Below are positions 8,070 through 15,923 of a stretch of DNA of 51,380 nucleotides, one piece after another (position 1 is the first letter of the stretch; the number at the start of each line of letters is the position of its first letter). Source of the DNA: Streptomyces sp. CC53 (GTDB lineage Bacteria > Actinomycetota > Actinomycetes > Streptomycetales > Streptomycetaceae); the NCBI RefSeq assembly GCF_001865245.1, contig NZ_MKXB01000162.1, positions 52,689-104,068 on the forward strand, written 5' to 3'. Under the pieces are notes generated by a model. It ran no database searches. It saw only the letters and a program-made list of their open reading frames with translations, and was not told the DNA's origin. Made by a program: the position numbers and the translations under genes.

Positions 8070-8475
8070 TGGTGGGTCCCTTTCGGTCGGAGCGGACTTG
8101 GGGCGCTCGGGTGTGGAAGGCGGAGAGGTGATCGACGCCGAGCTGGTAGAGCTGCCGGTCGGTGATGTCGAGGAGGTCGCTGGTGCGCAGGTAGCGCTCG
8201 GCGAGCGCCGGCTGGCCGCGGTCGCGACACCAGGCAGCGGCGGCGCGAAGAAGGTCTCGCAGCGCCAGGAGCGTGCTCGCCTCCGACCCGGTCTGGGCGT
8301 CGAGGAGGACGTGGACCTGGGCGGCGCTCTGGGCCGTGGTGACCTGCTTTGTCCATGCCCGGACGGCGTCGGCCGGGTCGGGCAATGCGAGCGCCGAGAG
8401 GAAGGGCAGAGCCTCGGCGCGGGCCCTTCTGCGCAGCTCGGTCCCGGGCGGCACTTCCGGGTGGTCCCTGTTCAC
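8056..8475 (-). CDS. Hypothetical helical protein
   Basis: 139 aa, starting at GTG 8475, which overlaps the upstream stop by 4 bp (GTGA). Mostly predicted helix: LRRRARAEALPFLSALALPD, VRAWTKQVTTAQSAAQVHVL, LLALRDLLRAAAAWCRDRGQ. No motif identifies a function. It sits between two proteins carrying the recurrent domains, with no intergenic space on either side, so its product probably acts with theirs. High GC at third codon positions supports real coding over the longer alternative frame on the same strand. Confidence 0.65.
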   Translation of the reverse strand: MNRDHPEVPPGTELRRRARAEALPFLSALALPDPADAVRAWTKQVTTAQSAAQVHVLLDAQTGSEASTLLALRDLLRAAAAWCRDRGQPALAERYLRTSDLLDITDRQLYQLGVDHLSAFHTRAPQVRSDRKGPTTESH

Positions 8476-9212
8476 CGGCCGCGGCCCCCGCCGCTCGGCG
8501 CCGGGGCCGCCGGCCGGCGCAGGTGGGCCTCGTACTCCCGCGCTCGCTGTTCGCTGAGCCGATGGACGAGGGCCTGCAGCTTCGGCGGAGCCTCGACCAC
8601 CGCCCGCGACCGCTGCTGGGCGGCGGTGGGCGCGAGATCGGGGGTCGCTTGCAGGCCCAGGGCAATCCGGTCGACCTCGATCTCCACCACCCGCAGGACT
8701 CCGGCGAGTTCGGCCAGGCGCCGTGCGTCCCGGTCGTGCGCATGGCCCGGGAGCGCGGAGACGGCGGATGCCGTGCCGAGCAGCAGGTCGGCCACGGACC
8801 GCAGAAGACTGTCGTCGCCCTGGGCGAGGGCGGCGAGCGTCCGCCCCGCCTCGTACGGCTGCCGCAAGTCGCCGGTGTTCTGCGCCCAAGTCTTCAGAGT
8901 CTGGGCCGCTGCCTGGACGGAGCGCGGGGCACCGTCCCCGACGGCCTCCCGCGGCGGCGCGGTGGGGGAGAGGGAGGGATCGAGCTGGACCGGGTAGCGG
9001 GCGGCACGCAGCATCTCGGCGGCGTGCGAGGCGTGGGTGTTCTCCCACTCCTCGCCCATGTCGAAGGGGAGACGGCGCCAGGTCCCGCTCAAGGTGTACT
9101 GGTGGATGAACCCGGCGCGGGTGAGTAGTTCGGAGGCGAGCGAGTCGATGGGCCCTTCCGCCTCCACCTCGCCGCCCCGGCCGCGGACGATGCTGATCGG
9201 GGTTTCGGTCAC
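8472..9212 (-). CDS. Hypothetical protein, YHRxP/AGYxV-like unit plus helical region
   Basis: 246 aa, starting at GTG 9212 with a GTGA overlap to the upstream stop. Residues about 5-75 hold a divergent copy of the recurrent unit: ISIVRGRGGEVEAEGPIDSL, ELLTRAGFIHQYTLSGTWRR, AAEMLRAARYPVQLDPSL. The YHR position reads TWRRLP here. The rest is long amphipathic helices (RRLAELAGVLRVVEIEVDRI, LQALVHRLSEQRAREYEAHL) and a short basic tail, suggesting a coiled or bundled interaction region. Function unknown. Coupled to the downstream 8056-8475 gene. Confidence 0.7.
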   Translation of the reverse strand: MTETPISIVRGRGGEVEAEGPIDSLASELLTRAGFIHQYTLSGTWRRLPFDMGEEWENTHASHAAEMLRAARYPVQLDPSLSPTAPPREAVGDGAPRSVQAAAQTLKTWAQNTGDLRQPYEAGRTLAALAQGDDSLLRSVADLLLGTASAVSALPGHAHDRDARRLAELAGVLRVVEIEVDRIALGLQATPDLAPTAAQQRSRAVVEAPPKLQALVHRLSEQRAREYEAHLRRPAAPAPSGGGRGR

Positions 9213-9640
9213 CGGGCGCGTCCCTGTCCGGAGGTGGCGAGCGGACTGGCCGGCTGCGGGGACGTGGGTGTGGCCTGGACGGTGACTGGCGGCCGGTACT
9301 GTGAGGAGCGGATGCCGGCGGCCTGGGCAATCCGGGAGCGGCGTTCCATCAGCCCGGCCCGGGGCTGGACCTGGGGCGGGCCGGCGCTCTGGGCGGGATC
9401 GAGGGTGTAGTCGGCGTGGACTTCGAATCCGAGCCGGCGCAGGTCGTGGACGGCCTGCCGGGTACGGCGGACGCCGTCGTACTCGGGGCTGGTCAGCCGG
9501 TACAGGCCCTCCATGCCGGGGACGGGCTCGAACTGCTCTGCCGTGAGGTACCAGTGGGCGAGGTGCGGCGTCGTGTTCGAGGTGGGGGCGGCGACGAACC
9601 CGTACTCGGGGTGCTGGCCGAAGTTGAAGTGCTGCTTCAG
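9209..9640 (-). CDS. Hypothetical protein, AGYxV-like unit (CTG start)
   Basis: 143 aa if initiated at CTG 9640, which has AAAGGAG followed by 5 nt; peptide (M)KQHFNFGQHPEYGFVAAPTS. A GTG at 9733 extends the frame by 31 residues of unconvincing sequence and has no Shine-Dalgarno. Residues about 5-80 resemble the recurrent unit: YGFVAAPTS..LAHWYLTAEQFEPVPGMEGLYRLT, then RRTRQAVHDLRRLGFEVHAD and YTLDP. The tail is Pro/Thr/Gln-rich (VTVQATPTSPQPASPLATSG). Function unknown. A GTGA overlap couples it to the next gene. Confidence 0.6.
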   Translation of the reverse strand: MKQHFNFGQHPEYGFVAAPTSNTTPHLAHWYLTAEQFEPVPGMEGLYRLTSPEYDGVRRTRQAVHDLRRLGFEVHADYTLDPAQSAGPPQVQPRAGLMERRSRIAQAAGIRSSQYRPPVTVQATPTSPQPASPLATSGQGRAR

Positions 9641-9780
9641 GGAGACTCCTTTCGAAGGGCACTCAGCGCGGTGTTGCGTGGAGGGTGATGCCGCCGCCTC
9701 GGTGTGACGGGCGACGAATGAACGGGTGATCACAGGGGCCTGTCATGTCGAGACGGGCGTGAACACGGGCGGCGGTGCGG

Positions 9781-10806
9781 TCAGATGCCGAAGGACGGTC
9801 CGGTGGCGTTCGTACGGCCGCAGGAGTACGTCACCAGGTCGGCAGGGATGCCGGTACCGGTGTCGGTGGCGACGTCGACGCAGGTGAAGGTGTACGTGAC
9901 GGAGGTCAAGGGCGTTGTGCCGAGCCAGGCGCGCTCTTCCTCGTCCGGCCGGATACGCAGACCGGGCTGTGCCGCGGCGTCGGTCTGGGTGTGCGCGTGG
10001 CTGAAGATGACCAGGGTGCGGCCGTCGGCTGTCTTCAGACCGTAGGCGTCGGCATGGGGCGTTCCGGCCGGGCCGAAGACGGTGGTGCCCTTGGGCTTGA
10101 GACGGTTGCCGATCTCGTCGTGGACACGGATCTGCAGGCGGCTGGCCGTGGAGGGAGCGAGGACCTTGCGACCGTCCTTTTCGCCTCCGGTGACGAAGTT
10201 GTCGAGAACGGCGCTACGCAGCCGGTCCGCGGCGGCCGTCGCGTTGACGGCGGTGGCGTAGCCGTCGTTGTCGAGGGCGATCTGCGGCGGCACCTCGGTG
10301 TTCAGGTCTGCGGACGCGGTCAGTTCCCACCCGCCCGTGTGGTGCGCGAAGACCAGGATGCGGCTCGTCTTGACGGCTGTGCTGCCGGCGTCGACGGTGG
10401 CGGCGAACCAGCGCTTCTCGCCTGGCGCGAACCGGGGGATGTACAGCTGCGCGGTGGCGGTGTCGTACGAGACCGGGCGGGCGGCCGGGCCTTGGCCGCC
10501 GGGTCGTGCGCTGGACTCCTTGAGGTCGGCGAGGGACTGATCCAGCTGGGGGCCGCCCTCCACCGTGTCGAGCAGCTTGTGGTCCTGACGCTGCATCGCC
10601 GTGTTCCTGGTGGTGGCGTGCCGGGTGAGCTGGGCCAGCGCCTCCTGCTTGGTCAGAGCCGGTTCCCGGGCTGCAGGCGTGCTGGTGGACGTTGAAGCGG
10701 AGGGAGGAGCAGCCGTGTCGGCGCTGTCGGAGCTGCAGGCCGTGACGGTCAGAGTGAGGAGGGCGGTGGCGAGTACGGGGAGCGCGTGCTTGTACGTATG
10801 GCGAAT
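9781..10806 (-). CDS. Secreted lipoprotein of unknown function (ATT start)
   Basis: About 341 aa. The N-terminus is a lipoprotein signal: basic (M)RHTYKHALPV, hydrophobic core LATALLTLTVT, lipobox VTAC at about residue 24, then SSDSADT and a Ser/Thr/Pro linker. No ATG/GTG/TTG precedes the signal sequence. ATT at 10806 is the codon 8 nt after AAGGA, while the first conventional start (ATG 10596) would delete the whole signal peptide. The mature domain has extended strands (LYIPRFAPGEKRWFAATVDA, TLVIFSHAHTQTD, YTFTCVDVATDTGTGIPADL), like surface proteins encoded near streptomycete conjugation loci. It would be tethered to the outer face of the membrane. Confidence 0.65.
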   Translation of the reverse strand: MRHTYKHALPVLATALLTLTVTACSSDSADTAAPPSASTSTSTPAAREPALTKQEALAQLTRHATTRNTAMQRQDHKLLDTVEGGPQLDQSLADLKESSARPGGQGPAARPVSYDTATAQLYIPRFAPGEKRWFAATVDAGSTAVKTSRILVFAHHTGGWELTASADLNTEVPPQIALDNDGYATAVNATAAADRLRSAVLDNFVTGGEKDGRKVLAPSTASRLQIRVHDEIGNRLKPKGTTVFGPAGTPHADAYGLKTADGRTLVIFSHAHTQTDAAAQPGLRIRPDEEERAWLGTTPLTSVTYTFTCVDVATDTGTGIPADLVTYSCGRTNATGPSFGI

Positions 10807-10857
10807 GACGGTGATCCTTGAAAGTGAGGTTTCAGCGGGTCGGGCTGAGCGCGGTGT

Positions 10858-11283
10858 TCAGCGGACGCGGCCTGACCGAACCGCCGGTGCCGACGGAACG
10901 GCAGGGCGTGCGGCGACCGGGACGGCTTGCAGGCTGCGCATGCGGTCGGTGGCGGTGTGGAGCTGCTCACCGAGTGCGCGGATGTCGCAGGCGGCTGCCT
11001 CGAAATCGGCGGCGAGGTCGAAGGCTTCGTCGTCCTCTGACTCCTTGGCCTTCTCGCCGGCCGCTTCGAAGAACTCGGCGAGCCGCTCCAGTAGGCCGTC
11101 GGTCGGCTCCAGGACCTGGTCCGTGAACGTGGCGGCTTGGCGGAAGGAGGCCGTGCTGTTGAGCTGGTCGGTGAGGGACAGGATGAGGTGGCCGAAGGGG
11201 TAGCGGCCATCGGGGTCGGTTGGGGTGGCAGGGGACAGCAGTACGTACGGCGCGGGGGACTCCAGGGAGTGGGGAGCGCTCAT
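10858..11283 (-). CDS. Hypothetical acidic helical protein
   Basis: 141 aa, ATG at 11283, overlapping the TGA of the upstream frameshifted ORF (ATGA). The sequence GRYPFGHLILSLTDQLNSTA is followed by long helices, including the strongly acidic EFFEAAGEKAKESEDDEAFD, then LGEQLHTATDRMRSLQ and a Val/Ala/Pro tail. It resembles the product of 13802-14365 in general layout (a helical bundle that counts residues between bulky hydrophobics) but I recognise no family. Probably cytoplasmic. Confidence 0.6.
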   Translation of the reverse strand: MSAPHSLESPAPYVLLSPATPTDPDGRYPFGHLILSLTDQLNSTASFRQAATFTDQVLEPTDGLLERLAEFFEAAGEKAKESEDDEAFDLAADFEAAACDIRALGEQLHTATDRMRSLQAVPVAARPAVPSAPAVRSGRVR

Positions 11284-11505
11284 TCCTCGTCGAGGTCGAG
11301 GCCGTTGCCGTGGTTGAGAGCGCCCTGCTGATAGTGGAAGTTGGCCTCTTCCAACGGATGCAGGCTCTCGAAGCCCGGGGGAGTGAGCGTCGGCCTCGTT
11401 CGCGGAGGCTGTGGGCGGCGTGCGGGATGTCGGCGAGGGGGTCTGCGAACGTGGTGGAGGGTGCGGTGCCGGGCTGCCGCGGGCTTGTGCCGGGGCGGTC
11501 GTCAC
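11281..11505 (-). pseudogene. Frameshifted paralogue of the 12376-12885 gene's C-terminus
   Basis: The last about 37 codons before the TGA at 11281 read FESLHPLEEANFHYQQ..., matching FSSLHPLEEAVFHYQQ at the end of the 12376-12885 product. Upstream, coding character moves between frames: EADAHSPG is in the frame of a GTG at 11505 that overlaps the previous stop (GTGA). TTFADPLADIPHAAHSLRE is in a third frame. At least two one-base frame breaks are needed, one of them at a CCCCCGGG run near 11375. It is either a decayed small gene of about 75 codons or a poorly assembled stretch. Confidence 0.5.
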
Positions 11506-12365
11506 CGAGCGCGGTGGGCCGCCCGAGGACCGCCGGTCGCCGCAGAAGCGACGGCAGTACCGTTCCGGGCCTGAGTAGCGGGAGCCGGAGACGCGGTCAC
11601 GGCGGCTGCTGAGCCGGGATGCGTCGGGGCATGGCGGAGGTTGAGCCCGACGCCGGTCTGAGCGAGCCGTGCGGCGAGAACCTGGATCCGTACGGCGGTC
11701 GAGACGGGCCCGTGCCCAGCGGGGAGGAGGAACGCCCCCTGATCGGGGACGTACTGGAACCCGGAGAGGTACAGCGCGTCACGGGCCTCGGCCGGGACGC
11801 TCGTGTACGGGGTTCCCAGGATGCCGTCGCCGTAGCGGGTGAGCGTGACCGCTTTCGCCGTCTCGGGCGGGGCAAGGCGATGGGCCGGCGGATCCGGCCG
11901 CAGCCGGGCCTGTGCGCGGACCGCCTCGACGGCCGATGCGTACCGGGGCAGAAGACGACGGCTGACCGCGGCGGCGGCCCGCACTGGGTCGGCGCTGACC
12001 ATGATGCCGTTCGGCTCGGGCACGCCACGGAAGTGATGCGGCTGGAAGCCGGCGGGCTCCAGCGCGGCGACGAGGAACTGGCCGCGATGACGGGGCCGCT
12101 CGATGATGTAGAGCTCCTCGCCGGTTGGACCGGTCAGGACGGCGTGATGCCCGAGGACGTGCTCGGCGACGGCCCAGTCGACATGGCCGGAGTCCCACAG
12201 GCGCTCGGCCACCGGGAACTGGTCGCCGTAGGAGCCGTGGCGGTGATACTGGCTCGTCCAGACGCCCGGGAGCCGGGCGGCGAGCGCAAGGGAGAAGGAA
12301 TGCAGAGCAGTTGGGTTCTGGAGCATGGTCCTCGCAGCGGCTGTGGGCGTCGTTCCTAGCTGCAC
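11502..12365 (-). CDS. Hypothetical protein, GRWTSQYH domain family
   Basis: 287 aa from GTG 12365, 10 bp after the upstream stop; an internal ATG at 12326 is an alternative start. Residues about 30-150: RLPGVWTSQYHRHGSYGDQF, AERLWDSGHVDWAVAEHVLG, AVLTGPTGEELYIIERPRHR, FLVAALEPAGFQPHHFRGVP. These align block by block with the 1096-1836 product. Residues about 180-260 form the second unit (AVTLTRYGDGILGTPYTSVP, DALYLSGFQYVPDQGAFLLP, RLAQTGVGLNLRH). The Ala/Thr-rich tail is probably disordered. No catalytic residues are obvious. Having three family members in one operon suggests subunits of a common assembly. Confidence 0.7.
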   Translation of the reverse strand: MQLGTTPTAAARTMLQNPTALHSFSLALAARLPGVWTSQYHRHGSYGDQFPVAERLWDSGHVDWAVAEHVLGHHAVLTGPTGEELYIIERPRHRGQFLVAALEPAGFQPHHFRGVPEPNGIMVSADPVRAAAAVSRRLLPRYASAVEAVRAQARLRPDPPAHRLAPPETAKAVTLTRYGDGILGTPYTSVPAEARDALYLSGFQYVPDQGAFLLPAGHGPVSTAVRIQVLAARLAQTGVGLNLRHAPTHPGSAAAVTASPAPATQARNGTAVASAATGGPRAAHRAR

Positions 12366-12375
12366 GAGGTGATCC

Positions 12376-12885
12376 CTACAGGTCCTGGTCGAGATCCCAA
12401 TCGGCGTCGTCGAGGGTGTCCTGCTGGTAGTGGAAGACGGCCTCCTCCAGTGGGTGGAGGCTGGAGAATCCGGGGTGGGACCGGAAGGCGTCGGTGCGCT
12501 CGTGGATGTACTGCTGGGTGTCCGCGGCTGCTGTGATGGTGCGGACCGTGTTCCGCGAGGAGATCAGGCCCCACTGCGTCATGTCCGTCGGGGTGGTGTG
12601 CTTCATCCACACCCAGATCCCGTTGCCGAGCTTGATGATGCTGTCGGGGTGGTACAGCCCGCCGGTCCGCCGGTTCCGGCGGGGACTGCGACGCTCGCCG
12701 AGGTCCCGCATCAGGCCCTGGGCTGCCTTCCTGACGACTGCGGCTTCCAGGTCCTCGCGTTCGCGGATCCGGGCACACAGGTCGTCGAGCAGGTCCTCCT
12801 TGTGCATGCGGCCGGCGTCGTTGGTTATGTACTGGGCGGCCTCGAGGGCGAGCTTGCGCAGGTGGGGGTCGGAGGAATACTTCAC
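12376..12885 (-). CDS. Hypothetical protein with HPLEEAVFHYQQ C-terminus
   Basis: 169 aa, start GTG 12885 chosen for its GTGA overlap with the stop of the ParB-like gene; a GGAAGGA box lies 12 nt upstream, which is long. The N-terminal half is helical (LRKLALEAAQYITNDAGRMH, LDDLCARIREREDLEAAVVR). The middle has a compact beta region (GGLYHPDSIIKLGNGIWVWM). The conserved end is HPGFSSLHPLEEAVFHYQQ with an Asp-rich terminus. A decayed duplicate of the end lies at 11281-11505. Position directly downstream of ParB suggests a helper role in partition or transfer, but nothing in the sequence proves it. Confidence 0.6.
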   Translation of the reverse strand: MKYSSDPHLRKLALEAAQYITNDAGRMHKEDLLDDLCARIREREDLEAAVVRKAAQGLMRDLGERRSPRRNRRTGGLYHPDSIIKLGNGIWVWMKHTTPTDMTQWGLISSRNTVRTITAAADTQQYIHERTDAFRSHPGFSSLHPLEEAVFHYQQDTLDDADWDLDQDL

Positions 12886-13697
12886 GGGAGGTTGCGGTCC
12901 TTCCATACGGCGGCCATTTCGGCCAGGGCCGTGGCGGCGTGTTCGATCACTTCGCGGGTGACGGCACGGCCGGGCGGGGCGAGTTCGGGGTCGTACTGGG
13001 CGAAGGTGCGGCTGCCGCGTATCTGGGCGAGGGCGGGGAGGATCTCGCAAAGCAGGTTGGTGGCGACACGGCGCTGCCGCAGCTCCTCCTCCTGCCGCGC
13101 CTTCCGTTCCGCCCAGGCTCCCTGGATGGTGAGTTCGCCTTCGGCGACGCGGTCGGCGAGCTGAGGGTCCTCGGCGCGCAGGCGGGCGAGCTGTGATTCC
13201 GCCGACTCGGCCTGGGCCTTGTTTTTCTGGGCGACCGCGTACGCCTCATTCAGCCCCATCGTTCCGTTGATGACGGCCTCGGCGAGATCCGGCGCGTGTC
13301 GCAGGACCATGCTGGCCTGCCCGATGCGACCGACCGAGACGCCGGCCTGCTCACTGAGTGAACGAACGGACTGTCCACCCGGAGAACGCCCGTCATGTTC
13401 ACCGAGTGAATGCGACTTGGCGGTGATCATCGCGAGCTGGCCCTTGGTCAGGTTGCGGCGCTGCTTGTTCGCCGACAGCACGTACCGGCGCGTGTCGTCG
13501 CCTTCGTAGGTGATGAAGACTGGCTCGACGCCCGCGATCTCACAGGCTCGTAGTCGGTTCTTGCCGTCCAGGACCCGGCCTGCGGCGTCCAGGACGACGG
13601 GGTGGTCGAGGCCGTGTTCGCGGATGTCGTCCGCGAGGGACTGGAGCTCTTCCTCGTCGAGTGCAGGGAAGAGCGCGGTGGTCGGGTGTAGCTCGAT
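12882..13697 (-). CDS. ParB/Spo0J-family nuclease-fold protein (ATC start)
   Basis: About 271 aa with a clear N-terminal ParB domain: LFPALDEEELQSLADDIREH, HPVVLDAAGRVLDGKNRLRA, CEIAGVEPVF, RRNLTKGQLAMITAK. A helix-turn-helix follows (SVRSLSEQAGVSVGRIGQAS), then a long charged C-terminal helix (ARLRAEDPQLADRVAEGELT, AWAERKARQEEELRQRR). Such proteins act in plasmid partition or as nucleases and regulators. No ParA partner is in the window. The expected start, 6 nt after ACGGAG, is ATC at 13697, giving (M)ELHPTTALFPALDEEE. No ATG/GTG/TTG occurs in frame until well inside the domain, so initiation is non-canonical or the start has been lost. Confidence 0.75.
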   Translation of the reverse strand: MELHPTTALFPALDEEELQSLADDIREHGLDHPVVLDAAGRVLDGKNRLRACEIAGVEPVFITYEGDDTRRYVLSANKQRRNLTKGQLAMITAKSHSLGEHDGRSPGGQSVRSLSEQAGVSVGRIGQASMVLRHAPDLAEAVINGTMGLNEAYAVAQKNKAQAESAESQLARLRAEDPQLADRVAEGELTIQGAWAERKARQEEELRQRRVATNLLCEILPALAQIRGSRTFAQYDPELAPPGRAVTREVIEHAATALAEMAAVWKDRNLP

Positions 13698-13801
13698 GGT
13701 GTTCTCCGTGGGGTGGATACAGGATGCAGGCGGCAGCGGGTGCGGCGCTGGCGGGGGACGGGAGGCTGAGACGGCGGGAGTGCCGCGCGGTCTTGTGGTG
13801 T

Positions 13802-14365
13802 TCAGCCTGTCTGTCCGGCCTCCGGGGTGACGGAGGGCGACACGATGCCGGCCACGTCGAGAGACGAGGTGGCGGCGGTCTGCAGCAGCGTGGCGTTCTC
13901 TCGGAGCCGCTTTGCCGCCTGCCGAATCGCGGCACGAGCGCGGCTGATGTCCCGCTGCAGGGGCACCAGCAGGTCCTCGGGGACCTGGATGGGGGCAGCT
14001 TGTGTCCGGAGAACGTGGTGGTGCGAGCTGAGGCGGTCGGCGGCAAAACCCAGATGCTTCAGTGCCGTGCCCAAGGGCGCCGCGCACCCGCTGATGGCCG
14101 CAGCGTTCAGCGCGCCGTCGTGGGGCAGAGGCTGGCTGGTTTCGCGGCTGTAGCTGACGGCCAGTTCGTTCGTGATCTGCCACAGCATCCAGGAGACGTT
14201 GGACGTGCCATCGTCGAGGTCGGGGGTGATGTCGGTGCCGCGTCTCAGGTCTTCCGCCTGGGGGAGCCCGTTGGCGGAGCGGTCGAGCATTCGAGCCAGA
14301 CCCCGGAGGCTCTCCGGATTGGTCATGCGATCCTCTTCTGGATAGTCGGATGTGTCGTAAAACAT
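13802..14365 (-). CDS. Hypothetical helical protein
   Basis: 187 aa from ATG 14365 (AAGGA 9 nt upstream), with ATG 14326 (MTNPESLRG, GAGG 5 nt upstream) as alternative. Sequence features: LRGLARMLDRSANGLPQAED, WMLWQITNELAVSYSRETSQ, then ISRARAAIRQAAKRLRENAT, giving a mainly alpha-helical protein without motifs I recognise. It begins 18 bp after the stop of the VirB4-like ATPase gene and so is probably co-expressed with the transfer module. A gap of about 100 bp separates it from the ParB-like gene. Confidence 0.6.
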   Translation of the reverse strand: MFYDTSDYPEEDRMTNPESLRGLARMLDRSANGLPQAEDLRRGTDITPDLDDGTSNVSWMLWQITNELAVSYSRETSQPLPHDGALNAAAISGCAAPLGTALKHLGFAADRLSSHHHVLRTQAAPIQVPEDLLVPLQRDISRARAAIRQAAKRLRENATLLQTAATSSLDVAGIVSPSVTPEAGQTG

Positions 14366-14383
14366 CGGATTCTGTCCTTGTTG

Positions 14384-15898
14384 TCAGTGCATGCGGGAGT
14401 CGGTGTCGAACAGGGTCTGTTCGGTGGGGTGGAGGAGGTGTTGGACGACGAAGCTGCGGCCGGCGACGCGCCACAGGCCGCGTCCGCGGGTGAGGTGGGA
14501 GATGGCCTCGGTCTCGACGGCGGTCAGGCCGAGGAGGGTGGCGGCGGCGTGGATCTGGTCGGTCTCCTGGCGGTAGATGATGCGGGTGGAGCAGTCGGCG
14601 AGAAGGCCCTCCGCCAGGGCGCGCCCCTGTGATCCGGCGTCGCCGGCGGTGAGCAGGTCGCTGAGGCGGTGGATGACCATGAGGTTGGCGATGCCGAGGC
14701 CGCGGCTCAGCTTCCACTGGGACTGCATGCGCTGCAGGAGGCCGGGGTGGCGCATGAGCCGCCACGCTTCGTCGTAGACGATCCAGCGCCGGCCGCCGTC
14801 GGGGTCGGTGAGGGCGGCTTCCATCCAGGCGGAGGCACAGGTCATGGCCAGCACCAACGCGGTGTCGTCGCCGGAGCCGCCGAGCCGGGAGAGGTCGATG
14901 GAGAGCATCGGGCTCGTCGGGTCGAAGGCGACCGTGCTGGGGGCGTCGAACATGCCGGCGAGGTCGCCGTGGACGAGGCGGCGTAGCGCGTGGGAGAGGT
15001 CGCGGGCGGCTTCTCCGAGGTGGCCGGAGACGGTGCCGGCGGCGGCGTCGAGGAGGTGGGGCTGGGCGAGGGTGTGGGCGATGTCGCCCAGCAGCGGTGC
15101 CCGGCCGGCGGCGTTGGCTGCCTGGACGACGCCTTCGAGGGCGATGTCGAGGGCGGTGTGTTCCATGGGGAGCAGGTCGCGGCCGAGGACGGTGCGGGCG
15201 AGGGAGCCGAGCAGGAGCAGGCGCCTCTTGCGGACTTCCCCGGCCCAGTCTGCCTCCGGGACGGAGGGTGGACGGGGCGCGGCGTCGAGGGGGTTGAGCC
15301 GGCCGGGCAGGCCCGGGCCCAGCGCGATCGACGTGCCGCCGAGCGCGGCGGCGACCGGGGTCCACTCGCCCTTCGGGTCGCACGGGACGTATACGCGGTA
15401 GCCGAAGGCGACCGAGCGGAGCGCGAAGCTCTTCGCGAGCGCGCTCTTGCCCTGCCCGATGACCCCGGCCAGGAGCACGTTGGGGTTGGTGAAGCCCTCG
15501 ATTCTTCCGTACAGGGAGAAGGGGTCGAAGACGAAGCTGCCCTCGGCGTGGACGTCGCGGCCGATGTAGATGCCCTCGGCACCGAGGCCGCCTTCGGCGA
15601 GGAACGGGTATGCCCCGCTCGCGGTGGCGGTGGTCATGCGATGGGCTGGCAGCCGCAGCCTGCCGCCGCGTGCGGAGGCCGGGCCGGGGCGTCCGGTCGG
15701 CGGGTAGAGCGGTGCGGGGATCTCGGCTTCGGCCGTGGCGTCGGCGGTGTTCTTGAGCGCGGCGGCCTGGGCTTTGGCCTGGGCTTCGGCGAGCTGTTTG
15801 CGGGCGGCGCGGCGGCTGGTGCGGTCGGTGCCGTGCGGGGTGAAGACAGGGCTGGCGGAGGCGCGGCGGGCCCGGCGGCCGGGGCGGTGTCGGGACAT
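14384..15898 (-). CDS. VirB4/TraC-like conjugation ATPase
   Basis: 504-aa ATPase expected to energise a type IV secretion-like channel at the cytoplasmic face of the membrane. Walker A is GVIGQGKSAL at about residue 145; Walker B is RRWIVYDEAWRLM at about residue 375, followed by NLMVIHRLSDLL. The order and spacing fit the C-terminal motor half of VirB4 proteins. The N-terminal about 90 residues are basic and Ala-rich. It lacks the N-terminal membrane-associated half of VirB4, which appears to be supplied by the separate SCO6880-type protein at 16384-17859. Start ATG 15898, with only a weak ribosome binding site. Confidence 0.85.
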   Translation of the reverse strand: MSRHRPGRRARRASASPVFTPHGTDRTSRRAARKQLAEAQAKAQAAALKNTADATAEAEIPAPLYPPTGRPGPASARGGRLRLPAHRMTTATASGAYPFLAEGGLGAEGIYIGRDVHAEGSFVFDPFSLYGRIEGFTNPNVLLAGVIGQGKSALAKSFALRSVAFGYRVYVPCDPKGEWTPVAAALGGTSIALGPGLPGRLNPLDAAPRPPSVPEADWAGEVRKRRLLLLGSLARTVLGRDLLPMEHTALDIALEGVVQAANAAGRAPLLGDIAHTLAQPHLLDAAAGTVSGHLGEAARDLSHALRRLVHGDLAGMFDAPSTVAFDPTSPMLSIDLSRLGGSGDDTALVLAMTCASAWMEAALTDPDGGRRWIVYDEAWRLMRHPGLLQRMQSQWKLSRGLGIANLMVIHRLSDLLTAGDAGSQGRALAEGLLADCSTRIIYRQETDQIHAAATLLGLTAVETEAISHLTRGRGLWRVAGRSFVVQHLLHPTEQTLFDTDSRMH

Positions 15899-15923
15899 GA
15901 GCGGATCGTTTCTGTGCCGGGGT

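Noticed and set aside
12882..15383. 833-codon minus-strand frame beyond the ParB domain
   Set aside because: Upstream of about 13700 it is Arg/Pro-rich low-complexity sequence antisense to, or out of frame with, the VirB4-like gene. Only the ParB part (12882-13697) is credible.
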